NCBI RefSeq assembly: GCF_014287435.1
Contig: NZ_JACOPG010000004.1
Span: 248,001-312,000, forward strand
Direction of reading: 5' to 3'
DNA: 64,000 nt
Source: Roseburia lenta
GTDB lineage: Bacteria; Bacillota; Clostridia; Lachnospirales; Lachnospiraceae
Positions 51,518 through 60,542 of this stretch are shown here, one piece after another; the stretch's first letter is position 1, and every line of letters starts with the position of its first letter. Both the position numbers and the translations under genes were made by a program. The notes under the pieces are model-generated. The model was not told where the DNA came from and ran no database searches. It saw nothing but the letters and a program-made list of their open reading frames with translations.

Positions 51518-53020
51518 ATGGAATTGATGCAACGGCAGATGAAGGAAAAGAATCGTGTCGCTTTTACAGTGGCGGTGATTATTACGGGCATTGAACTGGC
51601 ACTGGCACTTCTTAGTTTTACACAGGCAGACACGCTGATCGCGAATGCAATCGTACGAACGGTAGTCTGTGCAGTGGCAATGGTACTTTTGATCGTTGTG
51701 TATAATAGAAATAAGGCAGATGAACGGTTTGAAAAGATATTTATGATTACATTGATCGTGGTATATGCTGTTTATATTCTTTCTGTTCGCAGTATCGGTA
51801 TGTATGCTTTTATGTACTTGATCTTATTCTCCATGGCTGTTTATATGCATCCGAAGTGGATCATGGCAGGGGGCATTGCCTTTAGTATCGTCAATGCTAT
51901 CAAGGTCGTGCAGTGCAAGGTCATTTATGCGGACGAATCTTTGTTTTCAACCAGTTTCGTTCAGTTGATCTTTGCGGTGGCAACGACGGTGGTTGCTTAT
52001 ATCGTAGTCAAGATGATGCAGGATCATCATGCACAGGACAAAGAAGAAGTAGAACGACGTGCAAAAGAACAGCAGACTGTGGCTGAGAATATCATCCGTA
52101 TGTCCGATGAACTGGTGCAGATGTTTGAACAGGCGAAGGCGAAGGCAGAACGCCTGACAGAGAGCATGGAGACCAGCAACGGTTCTGTGCAGGAGATTTC
52201 TCTGGGTGTTAAGTCTACGGCGCAGGCGATCGAGCATCAGACCATGATGACCAGTGATATCCAGACCAGTCTGGAAAATGCCGGCAATGGTACGGAACTC
52301 ATGAAAGAGGCGGTAGAGGTATCCACAACGACAGTTCAGAACGGAGCCCAGTTGATCGAAGAACTGCGTGAGCAGGCAATCGGAACAGCCCAGATCAACC
52401 GTCAGACAAAGGATACGACGGACGAACTGAACAACCGTATCAAGGAAGTAGAAGAGATCGTCGGAACCATTCTTAGTATTTCCGGACAGACCAATCTATT
52501 AGCCCTCAATGCATCCATAGAGGCTGCGAGAGCAGGAGATGCAGGCAAGGGATTTGCGGTTGTTGCAGATGAGATCCGCACCCTTTCTGAGGAGACCAAG
52601 GAATCTACCGGCAAGATTACGGCTATCATTGAAAAACTTACGGTCAATGTAGGAGAGGCATCGGAAAATATGCGCAAGTCTACCGAGTCCGTAGAAAAAC
52701 AGAATGAGATGATCGCTACAACTGCAGAAAACTTCAAGTTGATCGAGGAAAAGATGCAGGAAGCATATACAGAGATTCAGAGTCTGAGCGGAGAGGTTAA
52801 TGATATCCTAACATCCAACAGTCAGATTAGCGACAGCATTACAGACCTGTCTGCAACCAGTGAAGAAGTGGCTGCATCATCTGAGAGTTGTACAACAGTC
52901 TTTGGACAGAGTGTGGCAGATCTAGAGACACTGAATGAACAGTTGAATCAGATCTTCCGTATTGCTGAGAATCTCAAGGATGTGGCAGAACAGGAAAATG
53001 ACATGATTGTGTCAGAATAG
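51518..53020 (+). CDS. Methyl-accepting chemotaxis-type protein with six-helix membrane sensor
   Basis: 500 residues. The N-terminal part (about 15-175) has about six hydrophobic helices and almost no extracellular loop; there is no HAMP. The cytosolic signalling domain follows, with the tip motif [20 protein letters not shown] and long coiled coils on both sides. Such receptors sense membrane or intracellular cues. The start chosen is ATG 51518, eight bases after AAGGGA; ATG 51509 overlaps that site. A strong terminator follows. Signal and CheA partner are not in view. Confidence 0.9.
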   Translation: MELMQRQMKEKNRVAFTVAVIITGIELALALLSFTQADTLIANAIVRTVVCAVAMVLLIVVYNRNKADERFEKIFMITLIVVYAVYILSVRSIGMYAFMYLILFSMAVYMHPKWIMAGGIAFSIVNAIKVVQCKVIYADESLFSTSFVQLIFAVATTVVAYIVVKMMQDHHAQDKEEVERRAKEQQTVAENIIRMSDELVQMFEQAKAKAERLTESMETSNGSVQEISLGVKSTAQAIEHQTMMTSDIQTSLENAGNGTELMKEAVEVSTTTVQNGAQLIEELREQAIGTAQINRQTKDTTDELNNRIKEVEEIVGTILSISGQTNLLALNASIEAARAGDAGKGFAVVADEIRTLSEETKESTGKITAIIEKLTVNVGEASENMRKSTESVEKQNEMIATTAENFKLIEEKMQEAYTEIQSLSGEVNDILTSNSQISDSITDLSATSEEVAASSESCTTVFGQSVADLETLNEQLNQIFRIAENLKDVAEQENDMIVSE

Positions 53021-53050
53021 AAGGTTTGCCGGCCTACTGGCGAGCAAGTA

Positions 53051-53079
53051 AAGGGTTGCAGAAAGCAACCCTTTTTTTT
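53051..53079 (+). terminator. Rho-independent terminator after the chemoreceptor-type gene
   Basis: AAGGGTTGC / GCAACCCTT stem, five-base loop and a long T run. Confidence 0.9.
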
Positions 53080-53145
53080 ATAATGAAGGCTGATTGAAAA
53101 ACTGCAGAAGTATAACATATATAAAGATAAAAGGAAGAAACAAAG

Positions 53146-55572
53146 ATGACAAAGCAGGAACTACAGGATCTTTTTCAAAAAGGACCGATCATATTGGATG
53201 GAGCAACGGGCTCAAACCTGATGGCAAAGGGTATGCCTATGGGAGTATGCCCGGAGGATTGGATCTATCATCACAAGGAGGCGATCGTTTCCTTACAAAA
53301 GGCATATGTCGAGGCGGGAACACAGATTTTGTATGCACCGACTTTTACAGCAAATCGCATCAAATTAGCAGAATATGGCATGGAAGACCGCTTAGAAGAA
53401 TTGAATCGTGCCATGGTGCGCTACAGTAGGGAAGCGGCAGGAGATCGGGCATTTGTTGCCGGAGATCTTACCATGACGGGCAGACAGTTATATCCGGTCG
53501 GAGATCTCATGTTTGAGGATCTTGTGGATGTCTATAAGGAGCAGGTGAGGGCAATCTTAAAGGAGGGTGTGGATCTCTTTGTGATTGAAACCATGATGAG
53601 TTTGCAGGAATGTCGTGCGGCTCTTTTGGCAGTCAAGGAAACCTGTGATCTTCCGGTTATGATCTCCTTGACCTACAATGAGGACGGCAGAACTCTGTAT
53701 GGCACATCGCCTGAGATCGCCATGGTTGTTTTAGAGCATATGGGCGCGGATATTGTCGGCGTGAACTGTTCGACCGGACCTCTTGCTATGATCCCTTTGG
53801 TAAAGGCTATGCTGCCTTATGCGGATATCCCGATCATGGTCAAACCCAATGCCGGCATGCCGGAACTGGAAAACGGAGAGACCGTCTATAAGATGACGCC
53901 GGAGGAGTTTGCGGATGCCTGCGAACAATTAGTAGATGCCGGAGCATCGGTCGTGGGTGGCTGCTGTGGTACCAGACCGGATCATATCAAGGCGCTGGCA
54001 GACTGTATGCGTGGCAAGAAAGTGGAGCCGATCCAAAAGAAGAACAGACCGGTGCTGACCTCGGAGCGTGGCTTTGTGGAGGTGACGCTGGACGGTGGCT
54101 TTAAGGTTGTGGGAGAGCGTATCAACCCGACCGGAAAAAAGGCATTGCAGGAAGAACTGCGGTCAGGCAGTATGCAGATGGTACGTCAGTTTGCCAGAGA
54201 TCAGGAGATCGCAGGAGCAGCCATTCTGGATGTGAATATGGGAACGAACGGTATTGACGAAAAAGCGACTATGCTGGATGCCATCTATGAGGTGATATCG
54301 ACGGTAGATCTGCCGCTTTCCATCGATACTTCTTATGTGGATGTCATGGAGGCAGCCCTTCGTATCTATCCGGGACGAGCCCTCATCAATTCTATTTCCT
54401 GCGAAGCAGAAAAAATGAAAGAACTTTTGCCGATCGCCAAAAAGTACGGAGCCATGTTTGTTCTGCTTCCACTTTCACAGGCAGGACTGCCAAAGGATCT
54501 GGACGAAAAGAAAGAACATATTACCCATGTATTAGAGGCGGCGCGTGCGATCGGATTGCAGGATAACGATGCTGTGGTCGATGTCCTGGTGGCGACTGTG
54601 GGAGCCAATCCGTCGGCGGCTTTGGAATGTTTTGAGACGATTTCCTATTGCAAGGATACTCTACATCTGCCTACTATCTGTGGACTTTCCAATATTTCTT
54701 TTGGTATGCCACAGCGTATCTTTGTCAATACGGCATTTTTGAATGTGGCTCTTTCCAAGGGACTGACCATGGCGATTGCCAACCCATCACAGGAACTCCT
54801 CATGTATACGGCGTTGGCTACAGATCTTTTGCTTGGTAAGGAAGGGGCATCAGAGCGCTACTTGGGAACAGTACCTACGACAGCCATGAAGATGGTCGGC
54901 TCCAAGGATGTCAAGGCAGATAGCCAGACGAAAGAAGAGGCTCATCACCCGATCTTTGACTGCGTGGTAAAGGGAGACAAGGAATCCATCATACGGGAAG
55001 TAAAAAAAGAGGTGGAAGCGGGAGAGAAACCGTCGGCTGTGATCGAAAAGTATCTGATCCCGGGCATCAATCAGGTGGGAGAATATTACGACAACAAAAA
55101 ATATTTTCTCCCACAGTTGATCGCGGGAGCCAATGCCATGAAAGAAGCCATGGAGTATTTAGAGCCACTGCTTCTGGCAGGCAAAAAGGATGAGGCGAAG
55201 GCGACCGTCGTCATTGCGACCGTAGAGGGCGACATCCACGATATTGGCAAAAATCTGGTGGTGCTCATGCTCAAGAACTATGGTTATCGTGTCTTTGACA
55301 TGGGAAAAGATGTGCCGGCAGAGTCGATCGTAAATAAAGCGATAGAAGAAAATGCACAGATTATCGGTCTGTCAGCCCTTATGACTACGACCATGATGCG
55401 AATGAAAGATGTCGTGGATCTGGCAAAGGAAAAAGGCTGTCAGGCAAAGATCATCATTGGTGGTGCCTGTATCACGGAGAGTTTTGCGGAGGAGATCGGG
55501 GCAGACGGTTATTCCAAGGATGCGTCAGAGTGTGTCAAACTGATAGATTCCCTTATCCAGTCCAAATTGTAG
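53146..55572 (+). CDS. metH: Cobalamin-dependent methionine synthase, three-domain form
   Basis: 808 residues. Domains: homocysteine-binding barrel (1-290; GVNCSTGP and zinc motif GGCCGTRPDH), pterin-binding barrel (about 315-560; VVGERINPTGKK, LSIDTSYVDVMEAAL) and the B12 cap and Rossmann domains (about 600-808; DIHDIGKNLV with the cobalt-ligand His698, GLSALMTTTM, IIGGACIT). The AdoMet-binding reactivation domain of full-length MetH (about 1200 residues) is missing. It makes methionine from homocysteine with 5-methyl-THF. Anaerobes often have this form and a separate activation protein; none is seen here. Confidence 0.94.
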   Translation: MTKQELQDLFQKGPIILDGATGSNLMAKGMPMGVCPEDWIYHHKEAIVSLQKAYVEAGTQILYAPTFTANRIKLAEYGMEDRLEELNRAMVRYSREAAGDRAFVAGDLTMTGRQLYPVGDLMFEDLVDVYKEQVRAILKEGVDLFVIETMMSLQECRAALLAVKETCDLPVMISLTYNEDGRTLYGTSPEIAMVVLEHMGADIVGVNCSTGPLAMIPLVKAMLPYADIPIMVKPNAGMPELENGETVYKMTPEEFADACEQLVDAGASVVGGCCGTRPDHIKALADCMRGKKVEPIQKKNRPVLTSERGFVEVTLDGGFKVVGERINPTGKKALQEELRSGSMQMVRQFARDQEIAGAAILDVNMGTNGIDEKATMLDAIYEVISTVDLPLSIDTSYVDVMEAALRIYPGRALINSISCEAEKMKELLPIAKKYGAMFVLLPLSQAGLPKDLDEKKEHITHVLEAARAIGLQDNDAVVDVLVATVGANPSAALECFETISYCKDTLHLPTICGLSNISFGMPQRIFVNTAFLNVALSKGLTMAIANPSQELLMYTALATDLLLGKEGASERYLGTVPTTAMKMVGSKDVKADSQTKEEAHHPIFDCVVKGDKESIIREVKKEVEAGEKPSAVIEKYLIPGINQVGEYYDNKKYFLPQLIAGANAMKEAMEYLEPLLLAGKKDEAKATVVIATVEGDIHDIGKNLVVLMLKNYGYRVFDMGKDVPAESIVNKAIEENAQIIGLSALMTTTMMRMKDVVDLAKEKGCQAKIIIGGACITESFAEEIGADGYSKDASECVKLIDSLIQSKL

Positions 55573-55618
55573 AAAAAGTTTGAAAAATAAAAAAATTGAA
55601 AAAATTTTTAAAAAAGTG

Positions 55619-55647
55619 TTGACGAAAGGGTACAAGTATAGTATATT
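55619..55647 (+). promoter_or_regulatory. Promoter of the tRNA pair
   Basis: TTGACG (55619-55624), 17-bp spacer, TATATT (55642-55647), about 30 bases before the first tRNA. Confidence 0.75.
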
Positions 55648-55678
55648 TAATTTCGGTCGCGACGAGCGGCAATGAAAT

Positions 55679-55751
55679 GGGATCTTAGCTCAGCTGGGAG
55701 AGCATCTGCCTTACAAGCAGAGGGTCATAGGTTCGAGCCCTATAGGTCCCA
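55679..55751 (+). tRNA. tRNA-Val (anticodon TAC)
   Basis: 73 bases forming a full cloverleaf: acceptor GGGATCT / AGGTCCC, D-arm TAGCTCAGCTGGGAGAGCA, anticodon stem CTGCC..GGCAG-type with loop CTTACAA giving TAC, and T-arm with GGTTCGAGCC. Discriminator A; the CCA end is not encoded. Confidence 0.95.
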
Positions 55752-55768
55752 TTCCAACACTTTAATAT

Positions 55769-55842
55769 GGCGAGGTGGCTCAACTGGCTAGAGCGTCCGG
55801 TTCATACCCGGGAGGTTGAGAGTTCGAGTCTCTCCCTCGCTA
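55769..55842 (+). tRNA. tRNA-Met (anticodon CAT), elongator-like
   Basis: 74 bases: acceptor GGCGAGG / CCTCGCT (first pair G-U), D-arm with GGCTCAACTGGCTAGAGC, anticodon stem TCCGG / CCGGG with loop TTCATAC giving CAT, T-arm GAGAG-TTCGAGT-CTCTC, discriminator A. The three G-C pairs and mismatched first pair of initiator tRNA are absent. A lysidine-modified tRNA-Ile with CAT cannot be fully excluded. Confidence 0.9.
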
Positions 55843-55849
55843 CTGAATG

Positions 55850-55880
55850 AAGCCTTGATCCTTTGGATTGAGGCTTTTTT
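55850..55880 (+). terminator. Terminator of the tRNA pair
   Basis: AAGCCTTGATCC / GGATTGAGGCTT stem (one G-T pair), three-base loop and a T6 run, directly after tRNA-Met. Confidence 0.9.
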
Positions 55881-55956
55881 GCATCACGTTCTTTTTTATT
55901 GAAAAGCAACTTGTGGATATGGTATCATATAGGGTGGTTTTTGAATTTGAAGATCA

Positions 55957-55965
55957 TGTTATATT
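55957..55965 (+). promoter_or_regulatory. Extended -10 of the ispF-cysE-cysS operon
   Basis: TGT-TATATT about 40 bases before the ispF start; no clear -35. The remaining bases of the 160-base gap after the tRNAs hold the terminator and nothing else recognised. Confidence 0.45.
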
Positions 55966-56002
55966 TTACGGATAAAGACCGTAGAATAGGAGGGAAAGAC
56001 CT

Positions 56003-56548
56003 ATGCGGATTGGAACAGGTTATGATGTGCATAAATTAGTGGAAGGTCGTAAGTTGATCTTAGGTGGCGTAGAGGTGCCGCATACGCTTGGTTTATTGGG
56101 ACATTCGGATGCCGATGTGCTTTTGCATGCGATCATGGATGCTATCCTTGGCGCGGCAGGACTGGGAGATATCGGTAAACATTTTCCGGATACGGATGAG
56201 GCTTATCGCGGGATCTCATCTATGAAGTTATTGGAACATGTAGGTGCTTTGCTCGCAGACCACGGTTATGTGGTCGGCAATATTGATGCTACGGTGATCG
56301 CACAGCAGCCAAAACTGCGCCCTTACATCAGCCGGATGGAGGAAAATGTAGCAAGCGTGCTCGGGATTTCTGTGGATCAGGTCAATATCAAAGCAACGAC
56401 TGAGGAGCATTTGGGATTTACCGGAAGAGAAGAAGGCATTTCTTCTCAGGCAGTCTGTTTGTTGGAATCTTTTTATGAGAGCAGCGTAGCCGTTGCTGAT
56501 TCAGCAAATCGATGTTCGTCCTGTCAGGGATGTAGCAAAGAATTTTAA
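56003..56548 (+). CDS. ispF: 2-C-methyl-D-erythritol 2,4-cyclodiphosphate synthase with cysteine-rich tail
   Basis: 181 residues; usual length is about 155-160. Non-mevalonate isoprenoid pathway: cyclises CDP-ME-2-phosphate to ME-cPP. Seen: [13 protein letters not shown] (metal-binding Asp8 and His10), [35 protein letters not shown] and the C-terminal [17 protein letters not shown]. After the normal end (AVCLLESF) there are about 22 extra residues with three Cys in CSSCQGC. ATG 56003 follows GGAGGG. First gene of an operon with cysE, cysS, mrnC, rlmB and sigH. Confidence 0.95.
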   Translation: MRIGTGYDVHKLVEGRKLILGGVEVPHTLGLLGHSDADVLLHAIMDAILGAAGLGDIGKHFPDTDEAYRGISSMKLLEHVGALLADHGYVVGNIDATVIAQQPKLRPYISRMEENVASVLGISVDQVNIKATTEEHLGFTGREEGISSQAVCLLESFYESSVAVADSANRCSSCQGCSKEF

Positions 56549-56577
56549 AAAGAGAATAGACAAAGAGGTTGTTAGTC

Positions 56578-57234
56578 ATGTTTAAACATATAAAGGAAGA
56601 ATTTGCGGTCATTCAGGAGAGAGACCCTTCTATCAAAAGTCCGATGGAAGTGATCCTGTATCCGAGTTTTAAGGTTATGATCAGTTACCGCAGGGCGCAC
56701 AAGTTGTATCTGAAAGGTCATTATTTCTGGGCAAGATGGATTTCCCAGCGTGCCGCCAGAAGGACCGGGATCGAGATCCATCCGGGAGCAACGATCGGCA
56801 AAGGATTTTTTATCGATCATGGTACCGGCGTCATCATCGGAGAGACTACGATCATTGGAGATAATGTCACCTTATACCAGGGAGTTACCCTGGGTGGAAC
56901 CGGTAAGGAGACAGGCAAGCGTCATCCGACTTTGGAGGATAATGTCATGGTCAGTGCCGGAGCCAAGGTCATCGGTTCCTTTACTGTAGGCAAGAATTCC
57001 AAGATCGGTGCAGGGAGTGTTGTGATCGAGGAAGTGCCGCCCAACTGTACTGTGGTTGGTGTGCCGGGGCATATCGTCAAGCAGAACAATGTCAAGGTGC
57101 CGACCAGCGATATGGATCAGATCCATTTACCGGATCCGGTACAGGAAGACATCAAGGTCTTGCAACAGGAAAATTCAGAACTGGTCAACCGTGTATTGCA
57201 GTTGGAAAATGAAATACGCAGTTTAAAGAAATAA
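56578..57234 (+). CDS. cysE: Serine O-acetyltransferase
   Basis: 218 residues. Makes O-acetylserine from serine and acetyl-CoA for cysteine synthesis. Short N-terminal helical domain, then the left-handed beta-helix of hexapeptide repeats (GIEIHPGATIGKGFFIDHG with the catalytic His-Asp-His region, GVTLGGTGKETGKRHPTL). The C-terminal 35 residues form a probable coiled coil (IKVLQQENSELVNRVLQLEN) not usual in short CysE. The start is ATG 56578 after AAAGAGG; the TTG at 56569 is less likely. Next to cysS, which uses the product cysteine. Confidence 0.93.
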   Translation: MFKHIKEEFAVIQERDPSIKSPMEVILYPSFKVMISYRRAHKLYLKGHYFWARWISQRAARRTGIEIHPGATIGKGFFIDHGTGVIIGETTIIGDNVTLYQGVTLGGTGKETGKRHPTLEDNVMVSAGAKVIGSFTVGKNSKIGAGSVVIEEVPPNCTVVGVPGHIVKQNNVKVPTSDMDQIHLPDPVQEDIKVLQQENSELVNRVLQLENEIRSLKK

Positions 57235-57252
57235 GAACATAAGGAGAATTTC

Positions 57253-58659
57253 ATGAAGATCTATAATACATTATCAAAGAAAAAAGAAGAGTTTGTGCCG
57301 ATCGAAGAGGGCAAGGTCCGTATGTATGTCTGCGGACCGACGGTTTACAATTACATTCATATCGGTAATGCAAGACCTATGATCGTTTTTGACACAGTGC
57401 GCCGTTATTTAGAGTTTATCGGTTATGATGTCAACTACGTTTCCAACTTCACGGACGTGGATGACAAGATCATCAAAAAAGCGATCGAGGAAGGCTCTAC
57501 GGCAGAAGAAGTGTCAAAGCGCTATATCGCAGAGTGCAAAAAAGACATGGCAGACATGAATGTCATGCCGGCAACGACCCATCCACTGGCAACCGAGGAG
57601 ATCGGGGGCATGATCCAGATGATCTCTACCCTGATTGAAAAAGGCTATGCCTATGTGGTATCCGATGGAACCGTATATTACCGCACACGCAAGTTTGCTG
57701 ACTATGGCAAACTTTCTCATAAAAATCTGGACGATCTGGAAGCCGGACACAGAAGCATCAAGGTAGTCGGAGACGAAAAGGAAGATGACTTTGACTTTGT
57801 GCTCTGGAAACCAAAAAAGGATGGCGAGCCATACTGGGAGTCTCCATGGTGCGACGGACGTCCAGGCTGGCATATCGAGTGCTCTGTTATGGCAAAGCAT
57901 TATCTGGGCGATGAGATCGATATCCATGCCGGTGGCGAAGATCTGATCTTCCCGCATCATGAAAATGAGATCGCACAGAGTGAGGCAGCCAATGGAGTAG
58001 AATTCTCCAAATATTGGATGCACAATGGTTTCCTCAATATTGACAACAAAAAGATGAGCAAGTCTCTGGGCAATTTCTTTACCGTAAGGGAGATCGGCGA
58101 AAAATATGACCTGCAGGTTCTGCGTTTCTTTATGTTGCAGGCACATTACCGCAGCCCGCTCAACTTCAGCGCAGAACTGATGGAAGCCGCAAAGAATGGT
58201 CTGGAGCGTATCCGTACCGCAGCATCCAATCTGCAGTTCTTAGCAGATCACGCAGAGGCAGAGGCATTTTTGGACGGCGAGGAAGCAAAACTTGCAGAAG
58301 CAAAGAACTATGTAGACAAGTTCAAGGCGGCCATGGAAGATGATTTTAACACGGCAGACGCGATCTCTTCTATTTTTGAACTGGTAAAATATGCCAACCA
58401 GAATGCAGACGGATCTTCCTCCAAGGCATATGTGCAGGCACTTTTGGACGAGTTAAAGACACTTTGCGATGTGCTCGGTATTATCGTAGAGACCAAGGAA
58501 GAAATGCTGGATTCTGACATTGAGGCAATGATCGAGGAACGTCAGCAGGCAAGAAAGAACCGTGATTTTGCCAGAGCAGATGCCATCCGTGACGAACTTT
58601 TGGCAAAGGGCATTGTACTGGAAGATACCAGAGAAGGGGTAAAATGGAAAAAAGCCTAA
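57253..58659 (+). CDS. cysS: Cysteine-tRNA ligase
   Basis: 468 residues, class I synthetase. Seen: YVCGPTVYNYIHIGNARP (HIGH-type motif with zinc Cys), DVDDKIIKKA, WHIECSVMAKHYLG (zinc Cys/His), GGEDLIFPHHENEIAQSEA and the KMSKSLGN loop, then the helical anticodon-binding end. The 3' end overlaps mrnC by 16 bases. Preceded by cysE, a standard Firmicutes arrangement. Confidence 0.97.
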   Translation: MKIYNTLSKKKEEFVPIEEGKVRMYVCGPTVYNYIHIGNARPMIVFDTVRRYLEFIGYDVNYVSNFTDVDDKIIKKAIEEGSTAEEVSKRYIAECKKDMADMNVMPATTHPLATEEIGGMIQMISTLIEKGYAYVVSDGTVYYRTRKFADYGKLSHKNLDDLEAGHRSIKVVGDEKEDDFDFVLWKPKKDGEPYWESPWCDGRPGWHIECSVMAKHYLGDEIDIHAGGEDLIFPHHENEIAQSEAANGVEFSKYWMHNGFLNIDNKKMSKSLGNFFTVREIGEKYDLQVLRFFMLQAHYRSPLNFSAELMEAAKNGLERIRTAASNLQFLADHAEAEAFLDGEEAKLAEAKNYVDKFKAAMEDDFNTADAISSIFELVKYANQNADGSSSKAYVQALLDELKTLCDVLGIIVETKEEMLDSDIEAMIEERQQARKNRDFARADAIRDELLAKGIVLEDTREGVKWKKA

Positions 58660-59075
58660 ATCAAGAGATCAAAGATAAATTTGCGATCGCTGACGTTGAT
58701 ATCCGTACCTACTCGCCGCTGACACTGGCTTATATCGGGGACGGGATCTTTGATGTGATTATCCGCTCCATTGTGGTAGGCAGGGGCAATACGCCGGTCA
58801 ATCAACTGCATCACAAGACCAGCCATGTCGTCAAGGCACATTCGCAGGCGATCATGGCGGAGGCACTGATGGATGTGCTGACGGATACGGAAAAGGATAT
58901 TTACCGCAGAGGGCGCAATGCCAAGTCACACACCATGGCAAAGAATGCAACGGTGACGGACTACCGCAGTGCTACGGGATTTGAGGCATTGATGGGATAT
59001 CTCTATCTGACCGATCAGATGGAGCGCATGATGGAAGTGGTCAGCATTGGGCTGGAACGCTGTCATTTATTATAA
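58644..59075 (+). CDS. mrnC: Mini-ribonuclease III
   Basis: 143 residues: an RNase III catalytic domain without the dsRNA-binding domain. Seen: LTLAYIGDGIFDVIIR with the acidic catalytic residue, HHKTSHVVKAHSQA, and the second acidic helix ATGFEALMGYLYL. In Bacillus it matures 23S rRNA ends. Starts within cysS (16-base overlap, GGGG-rich site), as in most Firmicutes. Confidence 0.94.
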   Translation: MEKSLNQEIKDKFAIADVDIRTYSPLTLAYIGDGIFDVIIRSIVVGRGNTPVNQLHHKTSHVVKAHSQAIMAEALMDVLTDTEKDIYRRGRNAKSHTMAKNATVTDYRSATGFEALMGYLYLTDQMERMMEVVSIGLERCHLL

Positions 59076-59092
59076 GCAGGAAAGGATAAAGA

Positions 59093-59842
59093 ATGGAAGA
59101 GACACAAAGCCTTACAATAGAGGGAAGAAATGCCGTGTTGGAGGCATTTCGCTCAGGCAAGACCATAGACAAGTTGTTTCTCTTGGACGGCTGCATGGAC
59201 GGACCGATCCGGACGATCCAAAGAGAGGCAAAAAAGCACGACACGATCATTTCTTATGTGACCAAGGAGCGTCTGGATCAGATTTCTGAGACCGGAAAGC
59301 ATCAGGGCGTGATCGCTTATGCGGCTGCCTACACCTATGCCAGTATCGATGATATGTTACAAAAGGCAAAGGATGCCGGCGAAGATCCGTTTTTGATCTT
59401 TTTGGATAATGTGGAAGATCCCCACAATCTGGGCGCCATCATCCGTACGGCAAATCTGGCGGGGGCGCATGGCGTGGTTATCCCCAAAAGACGTGCAGTA
59501 GGATTGACGGCAACCGTGGCAAAGGCAAGTGCCGGAGCCATCAATTATACACCGGTCGCAAAGGTGACAAATCTGTCCCAGACCATCGAAACACTCAAAC
59601 AGGAAGGTATGTGGTTCGTCTGTGCGGATATGGGCGGAAGCACCATGTATGATCTGAACCTGACAGGACCAATCGGACTTGTGATGGGCAATGAGGGAAG
59701 CGGTGTCAGTGACCTTGTGAAAAAGCACTGTGATTTCGTGGCATCCATCCCGATGAAAGGGGATATCGATTCCCTGAATGTTTCTGTTGCAACAGGCGTG
59801 CTGACGTATGAGATCGTGCGGCAGCGGCTTTTGAAAAAATAG
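59093..59842 (+). CDS. rlmB: 23S rRNA (guanosine-2'-O-)-methyltransferase, RlmB/TrmH family
   Basis: 249 residues. N-terminal substrate-binding domain (IEGRNAVLEAFRSGKTIDKL, KHQGVIAYAA) and C-terminal SPOUT knot fold (LDNVEDPHNLGAIIRTANLAG, PIGLVMGNEGSGVS, IPMKGDIDSLNVSVATGV). Methylates a 2'-O of 23S rRNA using SAM; the exact G2251 target is inferred from family. Lies between mrnC and sigH. Confidence 0.94.
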   Translation: MEETQSLTIEGRNAVLEAFRSGKTIDKLFLLDGCMDGPIRTIQREAKKHDTIISYVTKERLDQISETGKHQGVIAYAAAYTYASIDDMLQKAKDAGEDPFLIFLDNVEDPHNLGAIIRTANLAGAHGVVIPKRRAVGLTATVAKASAGAINYTPVAKVTNLSQTIETLKQEGMWFVCADMGGSTMYDLNLTGPIGLVMGNEGSGVSDLVKKHCDFVASIPMKGDIDSLNVSVATGVLTYEIVRQRLLKK

Positions 59843-59850
59843 GGGAGCCC

Positions 59851-60456
59851 ATGGACAGATATGACGAGATGACGGATGAAGTCTTGGTAGCAGCCTATCG
59901 CGCAGGCGATTTTGCAGCCATGGAGCATCTGTGCAAAAAATATCAAAAAGTGGTTTCTGCTTACGGCAAAAAGTTCTTTATCAAAGGCAGTGAAGAACAG
60001 GATGTCGTGCAGGAGGGCATGGTCGGTCTTTTCAAGGCGATCCAGGATTATGACCCACAGACGCAAGTGAGCTTTTCGCATTTTGCAAGGCTCTGCATCA
60101 GCCGGCAGATCTATAAGGCGATCGAGGCGGCGGATCGCAAGAAGAACCAGCCGCTCAATTCCTATGTGTCGATCTTTGATTCGGAGGACGAGGAGAGCCC
60201 AAACCGGCAGATCATCGAGAATATCTTGGCGGATGATGTGCAGAATCCGGAAAATGTATGGATCGATGCGGAAAAGACAGAGCAGATCGTAGAACAGATC
60301 ATCAAAAATCTGAGCAAGATGGAACTGGAAGTCTTTTTTTACATGGTACAGGGACTGGACTATCATACGATCGCCGTAAAGATGGACAAGACAGAAAAGA
60401 ATATTGATAACGCTATCCAGAGGATTCGACAAAAAGTTCGTCGCATTTTGGCATAA
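59851..60456 (+). CDS. sigH: RNA polymerase sigma factor sigma-H (Spo0H type)
   Basis: 201 residues. Sigma-70 family: region 2 (LVAAYRAGDFAAMEHLCKK; EEQDVVQEGMVGLFKAIQDYD; FSHFARLCISRQIYKAIE) and region 4 (LDYHTIAVKMDKTEKNIDNAIQRIRQKVRR). The mrnC-rlmB-sigH order is that of Spo0H in Bacillus and Clostridia. It drives transition-state and early sporulation genes. The start is ATG 59851, eight bases after rlmB, with AGGGGAG upstream. A 346-codon frame on the opposite strand here and over rlmB is a shadow. Confidence 0.93.
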   Translation: MDRYDEMTDEVLVAAYRAGDFAAMEHLCKKYQKVVSAYGKKFFIKGSEEQDVVQEGMVGLFKAIQDYDPQTQVSFSHFARLCISRQIYKAIEAADRKKNQPLNSYVSIFDSEDEESPNRQIIENILADDVQNPENVWIDAEKTEQIVEQIIKNLSKMELEVFFYMVQGLDYHTIAVKMDKTEKNIDNAIQRIRQKVRRILA

Positions 60457-60491
60457 TATGTATGATGTCAAGAGCGCGATGAATTTTTTTG

Positions 60492-60520
60492 TTGCACTTT
60501 GCGGTAACTGATGATAGAAT
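60492..60520 (+). promoter_or_regulatory. Promoter of the EAL gene
   Basis: TTGCAC (60492-60497), exactly 17 bp, TAGAAT (60515-60520) with an extended TGA before the -10. Confidence 0.65.
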
Positions 60521-60542
60521 CCATGTGGGAGTTTAATTAAAA

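Noticed and set aside
55679..55842. The tRNA pair as an integration site
   Set aside because: No integrase, no direct repeat of a tRNA 3' end and no accessory genes next to it.
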